The translations under genes were made by a program, and so were the position numbers. Below, piece after piece: positions 45,314 through 59,400 of a stretch of 64,000 nt of DNA. Location: contig OZ022258.1 in NCBI GenBank assembly GCA_963978905.1, positions 27,966,716-28,030,715 on the forward strand, read 5' to 3'. The notes below the pieces were generated by a model. The model had not been told where the DNA came from. It made no database searches and saw only the letters and a program-made list of their open reading frames with translations. This stretch comes from Trichostrongylus colubriformis. Lineage: Eukaryota; Nematoda; Chromadorea; Rhabditida; Trichostrongylidae. How positions within the stretch are numbered: position 1 is the first letter of the stretch; every line of letters starts with the position of its first letter.

Positions 45314-47439
45314 CGTGCTGTGCGATATTTGGCAGCTTCCATCCACTGTTGTGCGATCATTTTTGTGCATCAGCAGATCACTTTCTAGTCCATGTTCCGC
45401 TACCACAGATATCGCGTCAATGCAATGAAGACAAGGAGAAAGGCTGCACTGTAGCCTGACTCGATAGCAGTAGAGCACCAACCTTCTACCCTTTTCTTAT
45501 TATGCTGTAGCTCCCGTCTCAAGGTTTTCCTACAACACTTCTGTACTAGTACATATGTATACTGCACTAATTTAACTCAAGCCCCCTCATGCATTTCCGT
45601 AATAACCTGTAGCTGTCCTATCTCAAGCTTTCCCCCTCTACATTATGGATCACGGAATCCATCAAAATCCAAAAATATACTACTATTAATCTCTTTTCCA
45701 CCCTAGCCTTACACGCATTTGCTGTATTAGATGTCCGGGGTGGCAACACAGCAGGCCAGTGGATTTCATTATTTCATTCATCAAAACAATTAGCCACATA
45801 AAGCAACCTCGAGGGGATCGAAGGATCAGCCATCTTCGACAGGATGGCAAATCAACAAGAGCCTTGCGAATTTTGCTGCCAACAGCATACCCCCTGTGAA
45901 TCTTTCCAGTACATCTTACCACTCAGACGGATCACTTACGCAGTCGTGCAATCGATTGACCTGGTCACCTCAGTCATCGCCTAAAAGCACTTGATGCACG
46001 GCAGAGAACTACACTCTAGTCGCAGGCGATAGTATAGGGTCACAGGCTACACCCCACCTGTCGACTGATAAATAACTAGTTCATCCGTCATTCTCCGCTC
46101 GTTCCGTTGGTTCGAGCTCCAATCAATGAAAATTGGTGATTACTCTGAAACTTTTGGGATTTTTGAAAGTAGAACTTGTAGAGTGGTGGATCTATTACCT
46201 ATCGAAGGTTTTCAAACAGTGACATCATCAACTGATATTTCCGCTAGAACCTTATCGAAATGTTTCTATTTTGATTATCACTTCTGCTTACAAATCAAAG
46301 CGTTTGCTTTTGATCACTAGACTTCTTTGTGTAAGTGATCTATAGTCTGTAATGCTTCTCTTCACCTTCTTTATGACTGGCATCATTGCCTTATCATTCT
46401 GTAGTCAATACTCATCATATCTTTGCTCTGTGACCTGCACCACTCCCTCTTTACGTTCAAACCGTGAGAAAGGGAGATCTGGGAATGGATAAAATTTACC
46501 GCATCTTGAGGGAGGATATGACCACTTTCTCCAGAAGTACGACTCCGAAGCCGTAGGTGAGAAACTAAAGCGCATACATGGTGAAAGACTTGGTAGTATT
46601 CCCCCAACACCCCTAGTTCGAATAGTAATGACGTCATTTCCTTATCAAGAGTGCACGTTATGGTGTGTGGTTTGTTGCCTACAAAATACGTGCTTTTTCT
46701 ATTTAAGCCTTTGATTGAAGCAGCATTATTCCCGCTAGAGTTTTCGTCCACAGTCATTCTTTGCTTCAGCTTCAGAAAACCTATGGTCTTTTTCCTCTAA
46801 TTCAATGAGGTTGGCGTGGTTTTTTTTTCCGTCTCTTCAATACTTGCCTTTGAGTAGACCTCATAAATTTCTGGGGACGCTTCAGGCCTTGCCTCTTCCT
46901 ATTGTGTGCTAGATCTTCAAAAAGTGGAATTGAAATAGCTCTATACGTAATAATTCATTATCGTCGATTCCGATCCATTAACAATAAGTTTTCAACAAAA
47001 TTAGCTGAGTAAAGCTTCGATAACCATATTTGTTGTGCACAGTTGTATAATTCGCGCACGATGACTCCTACTTTTTGGTCAACCACCCTTTGAGATGTCG
47101 ATTAGCAATTAAGATTGCCCATATTAACCTGATAGCCAGGTAGTGTGTTTTTCTTTAGGTACTACATAGGTATAATATCTCGCTCTTTAGACTAGGGGTT
47201 TGCAGGAACATGGTTCAGGCGCTGCCTCATTTAATGCCAATTATTTCATATGATCGTACTGTTACTGTTGTTTTTTTAACATTATCACTTGCGTCGAAAA
47301 ACACAGCTGCTACCTGTTGTTTGTCAATTCAAGAACTTCTGTTTGTTTCCACGAAATTCTCATTGCCGAACATTTCATATTACAACTCGTGCATGTTTTC
47401 TCGGTTGTATATGTAACACCATTAGTTAATTGTTGATTA

Positions 47440-47452
47440 ATTTTCAGTGATG
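47440..47452 (+). promoter_or_regulatory. Probable trans-splice acceptor at the ACAD10-like start codon
   Basis: AATTTTCAG ends at 47447 and the ATG begins at 47450, leaving only two bases of 5' leader. A strong acceptor this close to a start codon, with no upstream in-frame exon seen, is typical of nematode spliced-leader addition. It could instead be an ordinary acceptor for an unseen upstream non-coding exon. Confidence 0.55.
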
Positions 47453-50400
47453 AGCCCCATAAAAGCTGTTGTCTTCGACATGGGTGGCGTGCTCATTCCG
47501 GCACCTTTTGAATACATTCAAAGCAAGTCTTTTGATTTCACTAGATAGCGTCAACAAATTCGCATTGTCCAAGATGCGAGAAAGCAAACACAGCACGCAC
47601 GATCGTGCTACGCTTACAGTAGTTCAACGATAGGTCTACGATTCGTCTTTCTGTGACACATGTGAATCCATCCATAGGGGTCTTGCGCAACGTCGTGGCT
47701 CTTTATTTTTATAAACGGAGCTGGGCTCAAAGGTGGAGTTGTCGATGAAGGTAATTTCTTAGGACGGGTACAAAGGAGTGAGCTCAAAAGGTCAAACAGT
47801 AGCAATGCACGAAATGTCACTTTTCATTTTCGATACACTACCATTCTGCCATACATGGCAGATAACTCTTATCGATGGAAGTAACTTTGCGTTTTTATTC
47901 ACTTTTTTTTAATCGATCTTTAATTACTGCTTTCTATTGTTTACCAACACACCTACAGATGTTTACTTTTACCCGTCTCCAAATTTGAAGACACATTCAG
48001 GACTTGTTAGGTGGCGGCCGGTACCTTAACAGTCATAGTAAGAAGGTCTTGGGGATCCCGCCTACAGTCCAAGTCTGTCGGGCATAATCTGTGTTAGCTA
48101 TACGCTGAAAGGGCTCCTAATGAGATAAGAAGAAGGTGCTGTCTAATACAGAGACAAGTAAAAAGGCAGCAGAAAAGCAAAAATGTTGATTCATCGCCTC
48201 AGCGTGCGAAGGTGCACTAACAGGTAAAAACTTTGAACTGTTAGTGCACTTTCGCACGCCTCGCTCAACAGCTTCAGTCATGTCGTTGTCATAGCTTTAC
48301 CAGCATTTACAATGCATATGTGTTGATCGTTTGAAAATAGAGCAACAAATGCTTTTGAGGGCATGGGTCGTTTACGCAAGACTTAAGTTGTTATAGCGTT
48401 CCACTGTGCTCCCTGAAGAAGGGAGGGGAGGGGGGTGGAGGAGGACGGCACTGTGGGTGCTAGTTGAAGCCGACAATTCATACAGTGGAGCAAATAAAGA
48501 AATGAGTGGCAAATAGTATAATCAGACTAAAGTCATCTCCCAAAGACTTGAAATCAAGTTTGCAGAGCAAATTGATATTTTTAGGGATTGAGCAAGAGAG
48601 AGGTGCGCCACCTGGATCGCTGGTGAAATCCATATATGAACCACCTATTTTCGAGCATTATGAAGCTCTGGAGCGAGGCGAAATTACCGCCGAGGACTTT
48701 GATCCAATATTCACACACTTTTTTAACAAACAGGTTCGTTTGACTTCCAGACAAACCTTGAGCTGATGTGGGCTGGGGGAGGGAGTCGCGTTGGCTGGCC
48801 AAACGGTGCGAGGTGGGCCGTGTTGAGTGTGTTGAGTGAGTGGTGGAAGCCGCTTTGGAAAGGAATCGGAGGGAGTGGTGGGAGGAGAAAATACAGTATC
48901 AATCAGAATTTCCGGTGCATTTTCTTTATAGTGAGAACACGCCCTTTTCCGGTCGCTTGACGAAGGAGATCAACAAAGAGGAAGGGAACCACAGAGGGTT
49001 GAGGGTCTTGACACTACCTTTTCAGGGTGAGAGGGGAGTCGTAACAACGCCGAGAATCTTCCTGATTTAGAGCTTGGATGTTTCAGTGAAAAAATTTGTT
49101 ATTCTCTATGTGTAGTGGATAGCACACCTTCCTGCTAATCACCTGACCTGGTCGCGGGATCAATTTATTTCCAAATTTTAGTACTTCTAGCACTCCTCAC
49201 AAAAAGGCACGCCTTAGCTGCCACTCCTAGAGAAGGCGTCGTCCGAAAGGTAAAAGTGGAATGATTATTTCAGCATAATCTTACTGACACGGTGGTTATG
49301 CCTCTAATTACTACAGTCATCGATCGTCTGCAGCATACCGAAATGATTCCAGAAATGAAAAATATAATCCAGGTACGTCATTACGTCAAGGCACTCCCAG
49401 AAAGCTTCTCAGTACGTATTATTTATTTTTATTAATTATTTTCATTTCGTAATATTTTGAAGCACCTGCGAGCAGCTGGCATTCATACGGCTTTACTGAC
49501 GAACAATTTCTTTGCGGATCGCGCACGTCGAACACCAACTATACCTGGAGGTTTTGAAAAGCACTTTGACGTGGTGGTGGAGTCCTGCCGGGCAGGGATG
49601 CGTAAACCGGAGCCAGTCATTTATCGTCGTATTTGCGAAGCTTTAAAGGTATGCAACAGATTCCAAGGTTAACAAATTTCCTTAACAAAAGTTTCACAAT
49701 AACCGTGTCTGACGTTTCAGACGAAGCCAGAGGAGTGCATCTTCTTAGACGACTTAGGACCTAACCTCAAGCCAGCCAAGAAAATGGGCTTCACAACTAT
49801 TAAGGTATGTAGGTGCCCCTTTTCCTATGTTTGTGTGAAGAAAATCACAAATTCCAGGTCACAACTACTCATCAAGCCATTGCTGATCTCAAGGCGATAC
49901 TCAAAGACGTATTTGAATTCCCAAGCGGAACGAGGGAATGTCTACCAAGTTCGTAATTTCTTATCAACTGGCGATGCATTGTTTATCCTATAAATATAGT
50001 AATTATAAAGTTTTTGAAACACTGGTGAAACTGAAGCTTCATGGATTAGGTAGGGGTATGCTTTTTGGCAGAAACTACTGCATTAGTGTTTACACTAATC
50101 GTTCGCAGGATTTGAATTTATCTTTTTCCAATCTAGTTACGTTGAATTCGTTCACTATGGGCCGCACGCAAACTTTGAGCGAAAAATCAAAATGTGATGG
50201 GGATACGTTACCTCGAAACTAAGTCCATGGCGGTAACGTGAGCGGGATCGCAACGGCTGTTGTGCAGAGCGGTAGAAGTGTTCAATCTTTGTAGTCACTG
50301 ATCTCAGTCTCTTTCTTACATCGCGTCCTGAGCACTTCATCGTTGTCGCCCCACTCCGAAGCCCTCACCCACGTTGCCGGCATTGGCGAAATTGTGACAG

Positions 50401-53400
50401 GACCTATTTCCATCAAATTTTATTATTTTTGCGTAAAGCTTCTCATGCGGCACGAAGTGACCACATACGACAAAGCTGTGAAATATATAAAAATGCCAAA
50501 TTCCTGTGAGCGATACTCTTCATGTCGATGGGAGGAGAAGAAATTTCAGACGGAAAGAAGGAGAATGGAGGGATGAAGTCCGGCATTGTTTGATCACGTC
50601 GTCATTCAGCATGCATTAAAAAGGGAGGCCATGTGAAGTATCTGAAATTCAGACAGTCGTTGCTTCTCTTTCAGTGCTCAGTATCACTGCAGTACACTTG
50701 ACTTCAGATGCTTCAAGCACTCACGCTACTAAGCATTGCAGACTTCCGTGGCTGCCAGAACCCTTCACGAAGTCCATTCCCGAGAGAAGGACTTTTGAAT
50801 TCCGTCATCTCTAATGTGAAAATTGGTCCAGCAGAAAACATACATCGTTGTTCATAGAGAATCCACATACAACAACAAAGGCTCTTTGCGTGCCAAACAG
50901 CACGTTTCATTTCACATTGAAATGCGAACGAAGATTGAAGCGTATCAGAATGCCTTTCTGCCGAATGGATTTCACTCAGGATTCAAGTCAGCAATTCCCA
51001 GGAACACAATGAAGTTCGGAAAAAAGAAGGGCTCACTATGTTGTTCAAGTCCCTAAATCATCTTCTGGTCACTACCGGTATACATTTGGTGGTATAAAGT
51101 ACACTTAATGATAATATTACGTGAGTTATCGCGTTCACGAAAGAATGTGAAAGTATCAGATGGTCTAAGAGTGAAGAAAAAAGAGAAAAAAGACTTTTCC
51201 GCCATAACATGTGTTCACATAGCCGGAGGTGGTGTAGTGACAGGTGGCAAGCACCCCACTCTTATGGTGCGGGGATCAAATCTCGCATCAATGCCCGGCC
51301 AGGCCAACCAAGCCTCCTATCCCTCCGGGGTCAGTGAATTGGTACCAGACTTACCTGGGAGGATAAAAGCACTAACTTGAACATCGGCTGGCCATCGCAA
51401 GTCATTGTATAGGCCACATCACATTCACCAGCCACCACGATTCTGAATGGAACTAGCATGTGCGGCGCATCCCAAGAAGGGAACGACTAACGCCAAAAAG
51501 TTAAACCTTTTTTACTTTACATATGTTCACAAAAATCCTGCAGGAAAGCAGGACGAAAAGCCAGGAAGAGACGAAGATAGAGGCACAGGAAGCAGTACAG
51601 GGAAAGACACCGCAGGGCTTGCGATCGCTAACTTTAATGGTGGACTTGGACTTGCTTCATATGTTCTTGATGGTCTAGACACCAAGTTTTGAGTCGCGAA
51701 CAGTGCACAGGCTTTGCAGTATTCCAGTTTCATACTGCTCCTTTAGCTCATGCACTGGCTGAAGAAAAAAAGTTGCTGTTAATATACTTTTAAGGCTGAG
51801 CCCTAGTTCCTTTTTTTGAGCTTCGCTATCTCACCAGTTTCATTTGACGAGATTAAAAAAGGGGAAAGAAAAAGGGACTGGAAACAAAAGGGGAGACTGT
51901 GACGGAACCATTCGGATGATGGGGGAAAGGTATCGACGTGGGTGATGGGTGATATCATGGTTACATTTTTCGACGATTTTCTAACGCTTTCCAACGCTTT
52001 TTTTAAACGCTTACAGCCCTTTTAAAGGCTCTCTTCCAACTGCGGAAAAGACAGGTATACTTCCGAGATAATGAGCTTAAGGTGAGGGCAGATATTAGGA
52101 TTATTCGTTGACTACAGACACTCTGTGATGATAATGAAGGTGTCACTAACCATGAGACATTTAACAGCCAATATTGCGAAGGTCCTACATAAGTGCTGAT
52201 GAAAAAAGGCGAAAAAAACTCAAAAAATTTAGTTTTAATTCAAGTTTCCGTTGCATATTGTACTTATTATGAAGGCCATGATAAATTCGAGCAATATCAT
52301 TCAGGAGAAATGCTTCCCGAAGATGAGCTGCAGCATTTCCTTGTGCAGCATCTGGAAATGAAGGAGACCCATCCGTTTGTCGTTCGCCGTTTTAGCCATG
52401 GACAATCAAATCCTACTTACTACATCAAAATTGGAGATAGGGAGTTAGTCCTGAGAAAGAAGCCGGTGAGAATTGCTTCCTAAGTTAGAGTTATCATGGT
52501 GTTAGAAGTTGCTGAGTGACAAACTCCGTGATCTCTTTAAATCGCTGGTGCTATTCTATATTCGCTCCGAATGTTCTAAAATGAACCCAAAAAAACAATT
52601 ATCCGCGTTTCTCGGTTCCTAATGTTCCAGCGGGAATTCATTAGCGAGCCACGGCGAAGGAAAGTACCCAGGGCGGGTCCGTATAGTGCCGCGATAGGCA
52701 GCCACGCACGTTGCCGCTATCACGCAACTTGATCAACCTGACGATGTGGCGATCAAACTCACTGAAACTTGCGCACCAAATGAACCAAGGAGCGATTTCT
52801 TGCCTTTCGCGACATGCCCTCAATGTTCTGAACATGTTTACTACATGTTTCGATGCCAACACTACTCCATCATGGTGTAGTCGAATGACGTGGGGAGGGG
52901 GGAGCGGGGAGAAGGGATTGGAAGAGAGCGACCTGTGGTTTGGTGACGGAAATAGGCATAATGCATCAATCTCTCTAAGAAACGCTCAGTTCATAATATC
53001 ATAACTGTTTACTGGCTTGGAATCCTTAACGTATGATGAACTTGTCAAGGAACACATCGTGATGTAAAAGAGCTTGCAAACAACTTCAAATATCATTTGT
53101 GAGTGGCAGAACGTGTGTACGATTGTTTGTGATGAGGGTCATCTCATCCCTCCAACTACGAGAAGATTAGTTTCATCAAACTTCGGGGATTTCCTTCTTT
53201 AGGGAGGCCACCTTCTTCCAAAAGCTCATCAAGTCGATCGAGAATTCCATGTGCTGAAAGCGCTCCAAGGATGTGTGCCTGTACCGAAAGCAATTCTGTA
53301 TAATGAAAAGTGAGCGCCTTCTAGAGTATAAAAATTTTCTCAAAAACAATTTCTGAAATTTGCGAAATCAGCAACGGTATTTCAAGGGTTTCTGTACAAA

Positions 53401-56400
53401 TCGTAGACGTTTGTGGTGCATTTGACGGAATCGTCTACGGAAGAATCAGTTTCTTTGTTACCCTCATAATTATGTTGTCTTTGCCAAATAAGGTCCGCAT
53501 GCAAAGTTTCACGCGAAAAAGCGAGAATTCGACTAGATCTTGGCCGGATGGGCGGGGCCTCCTAGTAAAAGCCAGTCCCGTCGTCCGTCGCGATTGGAAA
53601 CAGAAAGAGGGACTGTTCACGTAACTTTCTGCTCATACAGGCTTCTCCGACAGCGGCGGACAACGGAGTGGAAACTTGCTCAGAGGCCCCGCCCACACGG
53701 CCAAGGCTTTGTGGTGCTGTATCTTTGCTGGATTAACATTTTTCGCGTGAAACTTTGCATGTGGCCCACATTAGACAAATACAACATCAACATATGGGTG
53801 CCAAAAATTCATTTTTCCGTGTAGGATTCCTTTAAGCGACAATCAATGGTTAAGTGCACTCTTACACTGTCACAACCCATCGTTATGCGCTGTAATTGAA
53901 CTTTCTTGTCTGACTCCTCTTTTTCGGCTAAACTACTTTACCTATTGGAAGATATCTTATGGATTAGGGCCCCTTTGGACAACAGCAACAAGTTATTCAT
54001 CGTTCAGTAGATTAGTTCAACCTTGATTTCAGTCTTCTGCATACTCCATTTTACCTGATGGAATACACGCCGGGGCGGATCTTCAAAGATCCGTCACTGC
54101 CTGAATTAAGGCCCAACGAACGAAGAGAAATCTATGACGAGGCCATCCGTATCCTAAGTGAAATTCATTCCGTGAATTATAGCACGGTCGGACTGGGAGA
54201 TTATGGTAGAAAGGGTGAGTTTTCGTTGCTTGGAACTGCTACAGAAACAGCTATTCGGGACTTGTAGAGGGCTACATGCAGAGGAATCTCAAGCGTTGGG
54301 TGATGAATTATGAAATGGCTAAGACTGATGAGATACCTGAGATGCATCAATTGCACAACTTTCTTCGTGAGAACATTCCGAAGGATGGCAAGGACGTCAC
54401 CATAGTGCACGGCGATTTCCGGTAAGATTTGCACAAAGTTATTCACTGCGCCGCTGGTATATATGTATCATTAGTAGTCAGCTTACTCAAGTCTAATACT
54501 CAAGAGAGTTTTTCAGCCTTGAGAAGGCCCTGAAAGACCTACAATCTTCGCGCCCAGTGTTCTACAATGAATTGAAATCAGCTCTATAGCTAAGTCTCTC
54601 CAGAAAAAAAAATTCAAAGGCAGTGCTAGCGAAAAATCGGAGAAATGCGAAAAAAGTGGCGAATATGACGGGCGAGATGATCAGTAATACGACGGTGAAG
54701 GAAAAACGGTAGTAAATGACCAAAAACCCGAAAACAGAACCCCTTTCTCACCACTGATTCTCGACGTGGACAACCATTCCGTCAACAGGCGGGTGGCCCG
54801 GACGAGTCTGCCACTGGCATGTATCCAGCTAATCAATGCGCAAAAACAGCATGGAAACAATACAAAAAACTGAAAAGGCATCCTATCGTTGATTGCAGAC
54901 GAGCGAAGACAACAAGTGAGTATTAATGGAAAAGAAAAGAAGAGTAGAAAAGAAAAACTCGCGAACTCTACTACGCAGCAAAAGCAAAAAAACAGGGGAT
55001 GATCAGCGTTTAGAAAAGGATCTGCGACGTTCTGTTTACGAAAGCGCGCCCCGATCGCTCCACCCGGCCGCATCGCCTTGGCCCTTCCCACCTCAGCCAA
55101 TCATGGGGATCTCGGGCTAGGAGGCGGGCTGCCCTGAATAAAGGCGGCTTGCCTTGATGAGGCCACCTCCGCCACTGCTCAGGGGGTGCCTTCCACGGGG
55201 GATTTCGCCATGCGTAGTTTTCACTAAAAGACTCCTTTTGAGACTCCTTATCACTCCCATTACCCCTAACACTGTCTTTAAAGACACCGGGAGGGGTAAA
55301 TTTGGCAAATTGAGAGGTTACGGAAGTAGAGGTGCTCAGCAATGTAATAGTCGAGAAAGAACGACATAAAACTGCAAAGAAATCGTGCGTCACTAGCCGG
55401 AGTGGACTGAAGACAGGACAGAGTCCGAACCAGCCGGCCGCGATCGTTGTCCCGCCCCTTCACGGCGACTTCTCCGTCCGCATAACGGCATAACGGCATG
55501 ACGAGCTGCGGGGTCGCCATAAAACTCCAAGCCGCTTTTTTCATTGCGATTTTCGCTACATATGACTTCTTCTGAAGTAGAAGTTTTGTTTTCAGAGAAC
55601 GTGTACTAGCAGATCTTAGTTTTCCCTAACCCCTAACGATGCCTTTAAAGGCACCGGGAGGGAGGCAAGGGCGAAATAACGTTTACAAAAACAGTGGCGT
55701 CTGAAAACAAACATATGGATTCGGTAGATACAATGTGTAACGAAACCGGCGTTGAAAAACGCGCCATAGGGCGCTATTTGCCCCCAGGGCGCGTTTCCGT
55801 CCGAACTGCAAGCTTCCATGGCTGAGCCACGCTTCGTTCATTTTAAAGCTTGTTTTCGGCCTGATGTAATCTTATTTTTGAATTATTTCCTCTTTAGACT
55901 GTTTTCTAGTGACATATTTTACTTGTTTACTTATGGATCTTCTTAATTGTGCATTTCTATACCTGAAAATCTCAGAAGGGTCAAATAAAGTCGGGGAGAG
56001 ACGCAACTTTGCGTCGACGTCGAAGCTCCTTTCCCTTACTAGGCTTAGGCTAAAATTGATACCCCCTCCTCCCACATTAAAAAGCATCTGTCAAAGCATA
56101 GGTCTCATCTGCTTTAGCCTAACCCTAGGAAGGGGAAGAAGCTTTGACGTGGGTGAAAATTTTGCGTCTCCCTCCCCCCCCCCCCCCGACTTTATTTGAC
56201 CCGTAAGTACATCTAGAAACAATATAAGAAAGAACAAAGTAAAAACTAAAAGGAAAAAGCAAATCTATAATAGAACCATCTTCTTTTGGCACCATGCCAA
56301 GGCGTCAAATTGGAGAGTTTGTGCAAGGGCGGCCACTCAATGTCGTCCACACTACGTCTGGTCTACAGTAAGCCAAAATTACCCCTCCTGGTGTCTTTAA

Positions 56401-59400
56401 AAGCGAGCATCAGCGATTAAACGAATGATTCTTAATCAGCTCTGTACACCTATAACACATTCAACCCCCTTCTGCGGAAGAATTGGTAGTTACACTCTCA
56501 TCCGGCATGAGCACACAAAAGCCATCATTTTCATTCTTCATCACTGAGGCCTTTATTTTGTGCTATGCTTGCTTTACAGCTTAGATAATCTGGTATTCCA
56601 TCCGACCGAGAATCGTGTGATTGCTGTGCTCGACTGGGAGACATCCACGCTTGGAGATCCGTACGCGGATGTAGCCACGTTCTTGTTTCCACATTACGGT
56701 ACCATCAAAAGTAAGGTAAGCGATTTATGTATTGAAAAGTCTTTCTTGCTTCCCCTATTGAAATGATACATAACCGTATCAAATCAAAATGTTTCGCAGG
56801 TGTTGCCCATCATCGGGCATCATTCAGAAGAAGACTTCCATCGACTTGGGATACCGACGGTCACAGAGATTCTTGAGCGTTATGCTCGGTATCGACAAAT
56901 AGAGCCAGTAGAGCCGAACAAATGGATATTTTACGTTGCTTTCGTCGTCTACCGTTTCGCCAGCATCCTTCAAGGTACAATTATGACATACACTTTGAAA
57001 ATAGAACTGTAATGACTTAGATAACCCCTCTCACTCCGATTCAGTTGCAGCCTTGAGCGATTTAAAATTTCTTTTCCACTGTTTTTGATCTTGAAGCTAA
57101 GTTGCTGGGTGTATGACTTAAGTGTAGCAGTTACCTTGTTACGGGAGTCACAGATCTTTCCCACGATGGAGGTGCGCCGCTCAGTTAAACCTTTGCGGCG
57201 AGGCTCTGTCGCTGTTATCACGGATTTCAGGTGCTCCACTTGTAGCTTTGTCAAAGCCCAGATTTCTCCTGATAAGATTGATACAAGCAACACCGCTGAG
57301 TAAGGCGTTCCTCTCAGCTTCCACAGAGCTCATCACGAAGCCTTACGGCATCCTTTTGATTCTAGCTTTATACGGTTATTAATTGTGTTTGCTGAGCTTT
57401 TATGTTTGACATCCTTTCAGTAGCACTGACGTGTCGTAAGCCAAAAGAGGTGCCACTTGGTTTGATGGCAAAATACTCATGACTCCTTTATCATCTGAGC
57501 CCTAAGCCAATTTCGAAGCTTACTCTAGGATTTAGTGATGGAGGCGATGTCATACACAACATCGCAGTTAAAGGCACACCACGCGATAATCAGATTAGTG
57601 GCTTACTTTCTTCGGGCAAGTAGGCCCTTGGATGACTGCTCACGCTACACCTTTCTGGCGGCTGCACGGTTCACTTTCACGGTCTGGTGCCTGCGTACCT
57701 TAACCGAGCCACGCCTACCCAAACACATCACACCTAGCCTTAGACGAACGAATTTCCAACATAGCGCTCACGTGAAGCAGGGAACTAGCGATAAAAGAAG
57801 ATAATTTGATGAAACAGCCATTTCGATGAAGAAAGCAGCTCCCACATTTAAAGTTATTCGTCTAAGGCCAAGGGTGATTTGGTTGGGTGGGCGTGGCTCG
57901 GTTGTGTTTAAGCAGGCACAACACCGTGAGGGTTCACCGTGCAGCCGCAACAAAGATGCAGTCTGAGCTGTTATCTATGGATCTACTGCCCCTGGAAAGT
58001 AGACCACTGATCTGATCATCGCGTGATGTGCCTTTAACATTGACTGAAGGCCAGACACATGTCTCTGATACTCCATTCCGTATTCATCGCATATATAACG
58101 TCTTATGACAAATTCTAGAAAGTTTGAGACCCGGGAGACCAGACTCACGATAGTTGAGTTGTAAGGTATTGCGCAGAAAATCACCCCATCATTAGCCGTT
58201 CGATTTCAGTTCAATGTGTTACACATTTTCAAAAGTTTCGGAGGTACCGGTAGATTTGAAAGTTCCAGAAGTAGATGTAGTGTAGACGTGCACAAATTCA
58301 ATTCCTAATGTTATCGTCCAGATTGTTCTAAAGTTTGTAGACGTCACCAACATTCTCCCTTTTCGTAGAAAATGTTTGAATAACATGTTCTTTAAAATCT
58401 TGCAGCTTTTTTTCGAGACATGTTCTGTTGACACCCCAGATTGCCTTTCTGCTCACCTTATGGATGCCCCCTGAGTTCTCGCACCTGATAAAGGTTACTT
58501 GGCCTTCAAGCGCGATGTAACCTTAATTAGATTGAAATGTAGAATCCAATAATCCACCACCTAGGGAGACTCTGTCTACCTGACTAATCCATCCTAGCCA
58601 CAACAACTATGGAATGGATAGAAGTGAAAAAAAACGGTTGAAGTATATGTCCGAATCTCTACTACCCTAAAGTCTGATAGATAAGCTCGCCCGCACGCGG
58701 TGTTGCGCGCGGTACAGGCGACCGCAGTCTTCAAAGAACCAACCAGAGATGAAGGGAATTGAGGAAGCTATGATTTGTGGATTGTATTAATAACGATTAT
58801 ATTATATTGTATATTGTATTTGTTAAAATAAAAGGGAGTAGCAAGTAAAGTTGGGGTCGTACGGAAGGTGAACATGGAAACGGGGGAAAGTGAACGAATG
58901 AGAGGAGAATCGTTGTTCAACGGGGGTTTCAATGCAACGACGGTTTTGGCGATGAAATAGCTGGTCGAATAAAACCTTTTCCTTATTCCTGTTATGATAA
59001 TGGCGCCCAAAGCCTTGCAGTTATGCGCCTTTCACTTTATTTTTCCCCTGCTAAGCGCTTCTGCTTGCCGCGCCAACTTTTTGCACCTGGTGTAAGCCCT
59101 TCTTCTAGTCATCGAGCTCTTTGAAATATCTGAACAACTTATGATCAGCAGTATACGGGAGGAGTAATAAAGTCGTTGTAAGATTTCATCGATAAATTCA
59201 CGTAGAGCCGAGCTACGGAGAGGTAGCTGCTTTAGTTAGCGACAGTTTCTACTCAATTTCTGAGGATACGATTATCAACAGCATCTTAAGGGCCTTGAAC
59301 CAAGAGTCATTGTGAGATGAGATATGTGAGAATTTTAATGTTATGAATGTTTGTGACGATAAAATGGAGATTGCGTAGAAAATTGATTATGGATGATCAT

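Larger units (their letters stand above)
42584..47447. other. Intergenic region upstream of the ACAD10-like gene
   Basis: Contains a perfect 29-bp palindrome (43032-43060), a dispersed repeat copy (43960-44340), 23-bp tandem repeats (44681-44786) and a CTTATCAG-family copy (45010-45310). The 124-codon minus-strand frame at 46383-46757 is unrecognised. A promoter for the downstream gene should lie here, but no element can be pointed to. Confidence 0.45.

Noticed and set aside
46383..46757. 124-codon minus-strand frame
   Set aside because: No recognisable domain and composition resembling surrounding non-coding DNA.
49107..49170. Possible functional tRNA gene
   Set aside because: A- and B-box-like sequences exist, but acceptor and anticodon stems do not pair convincingly; treated as SINE head.
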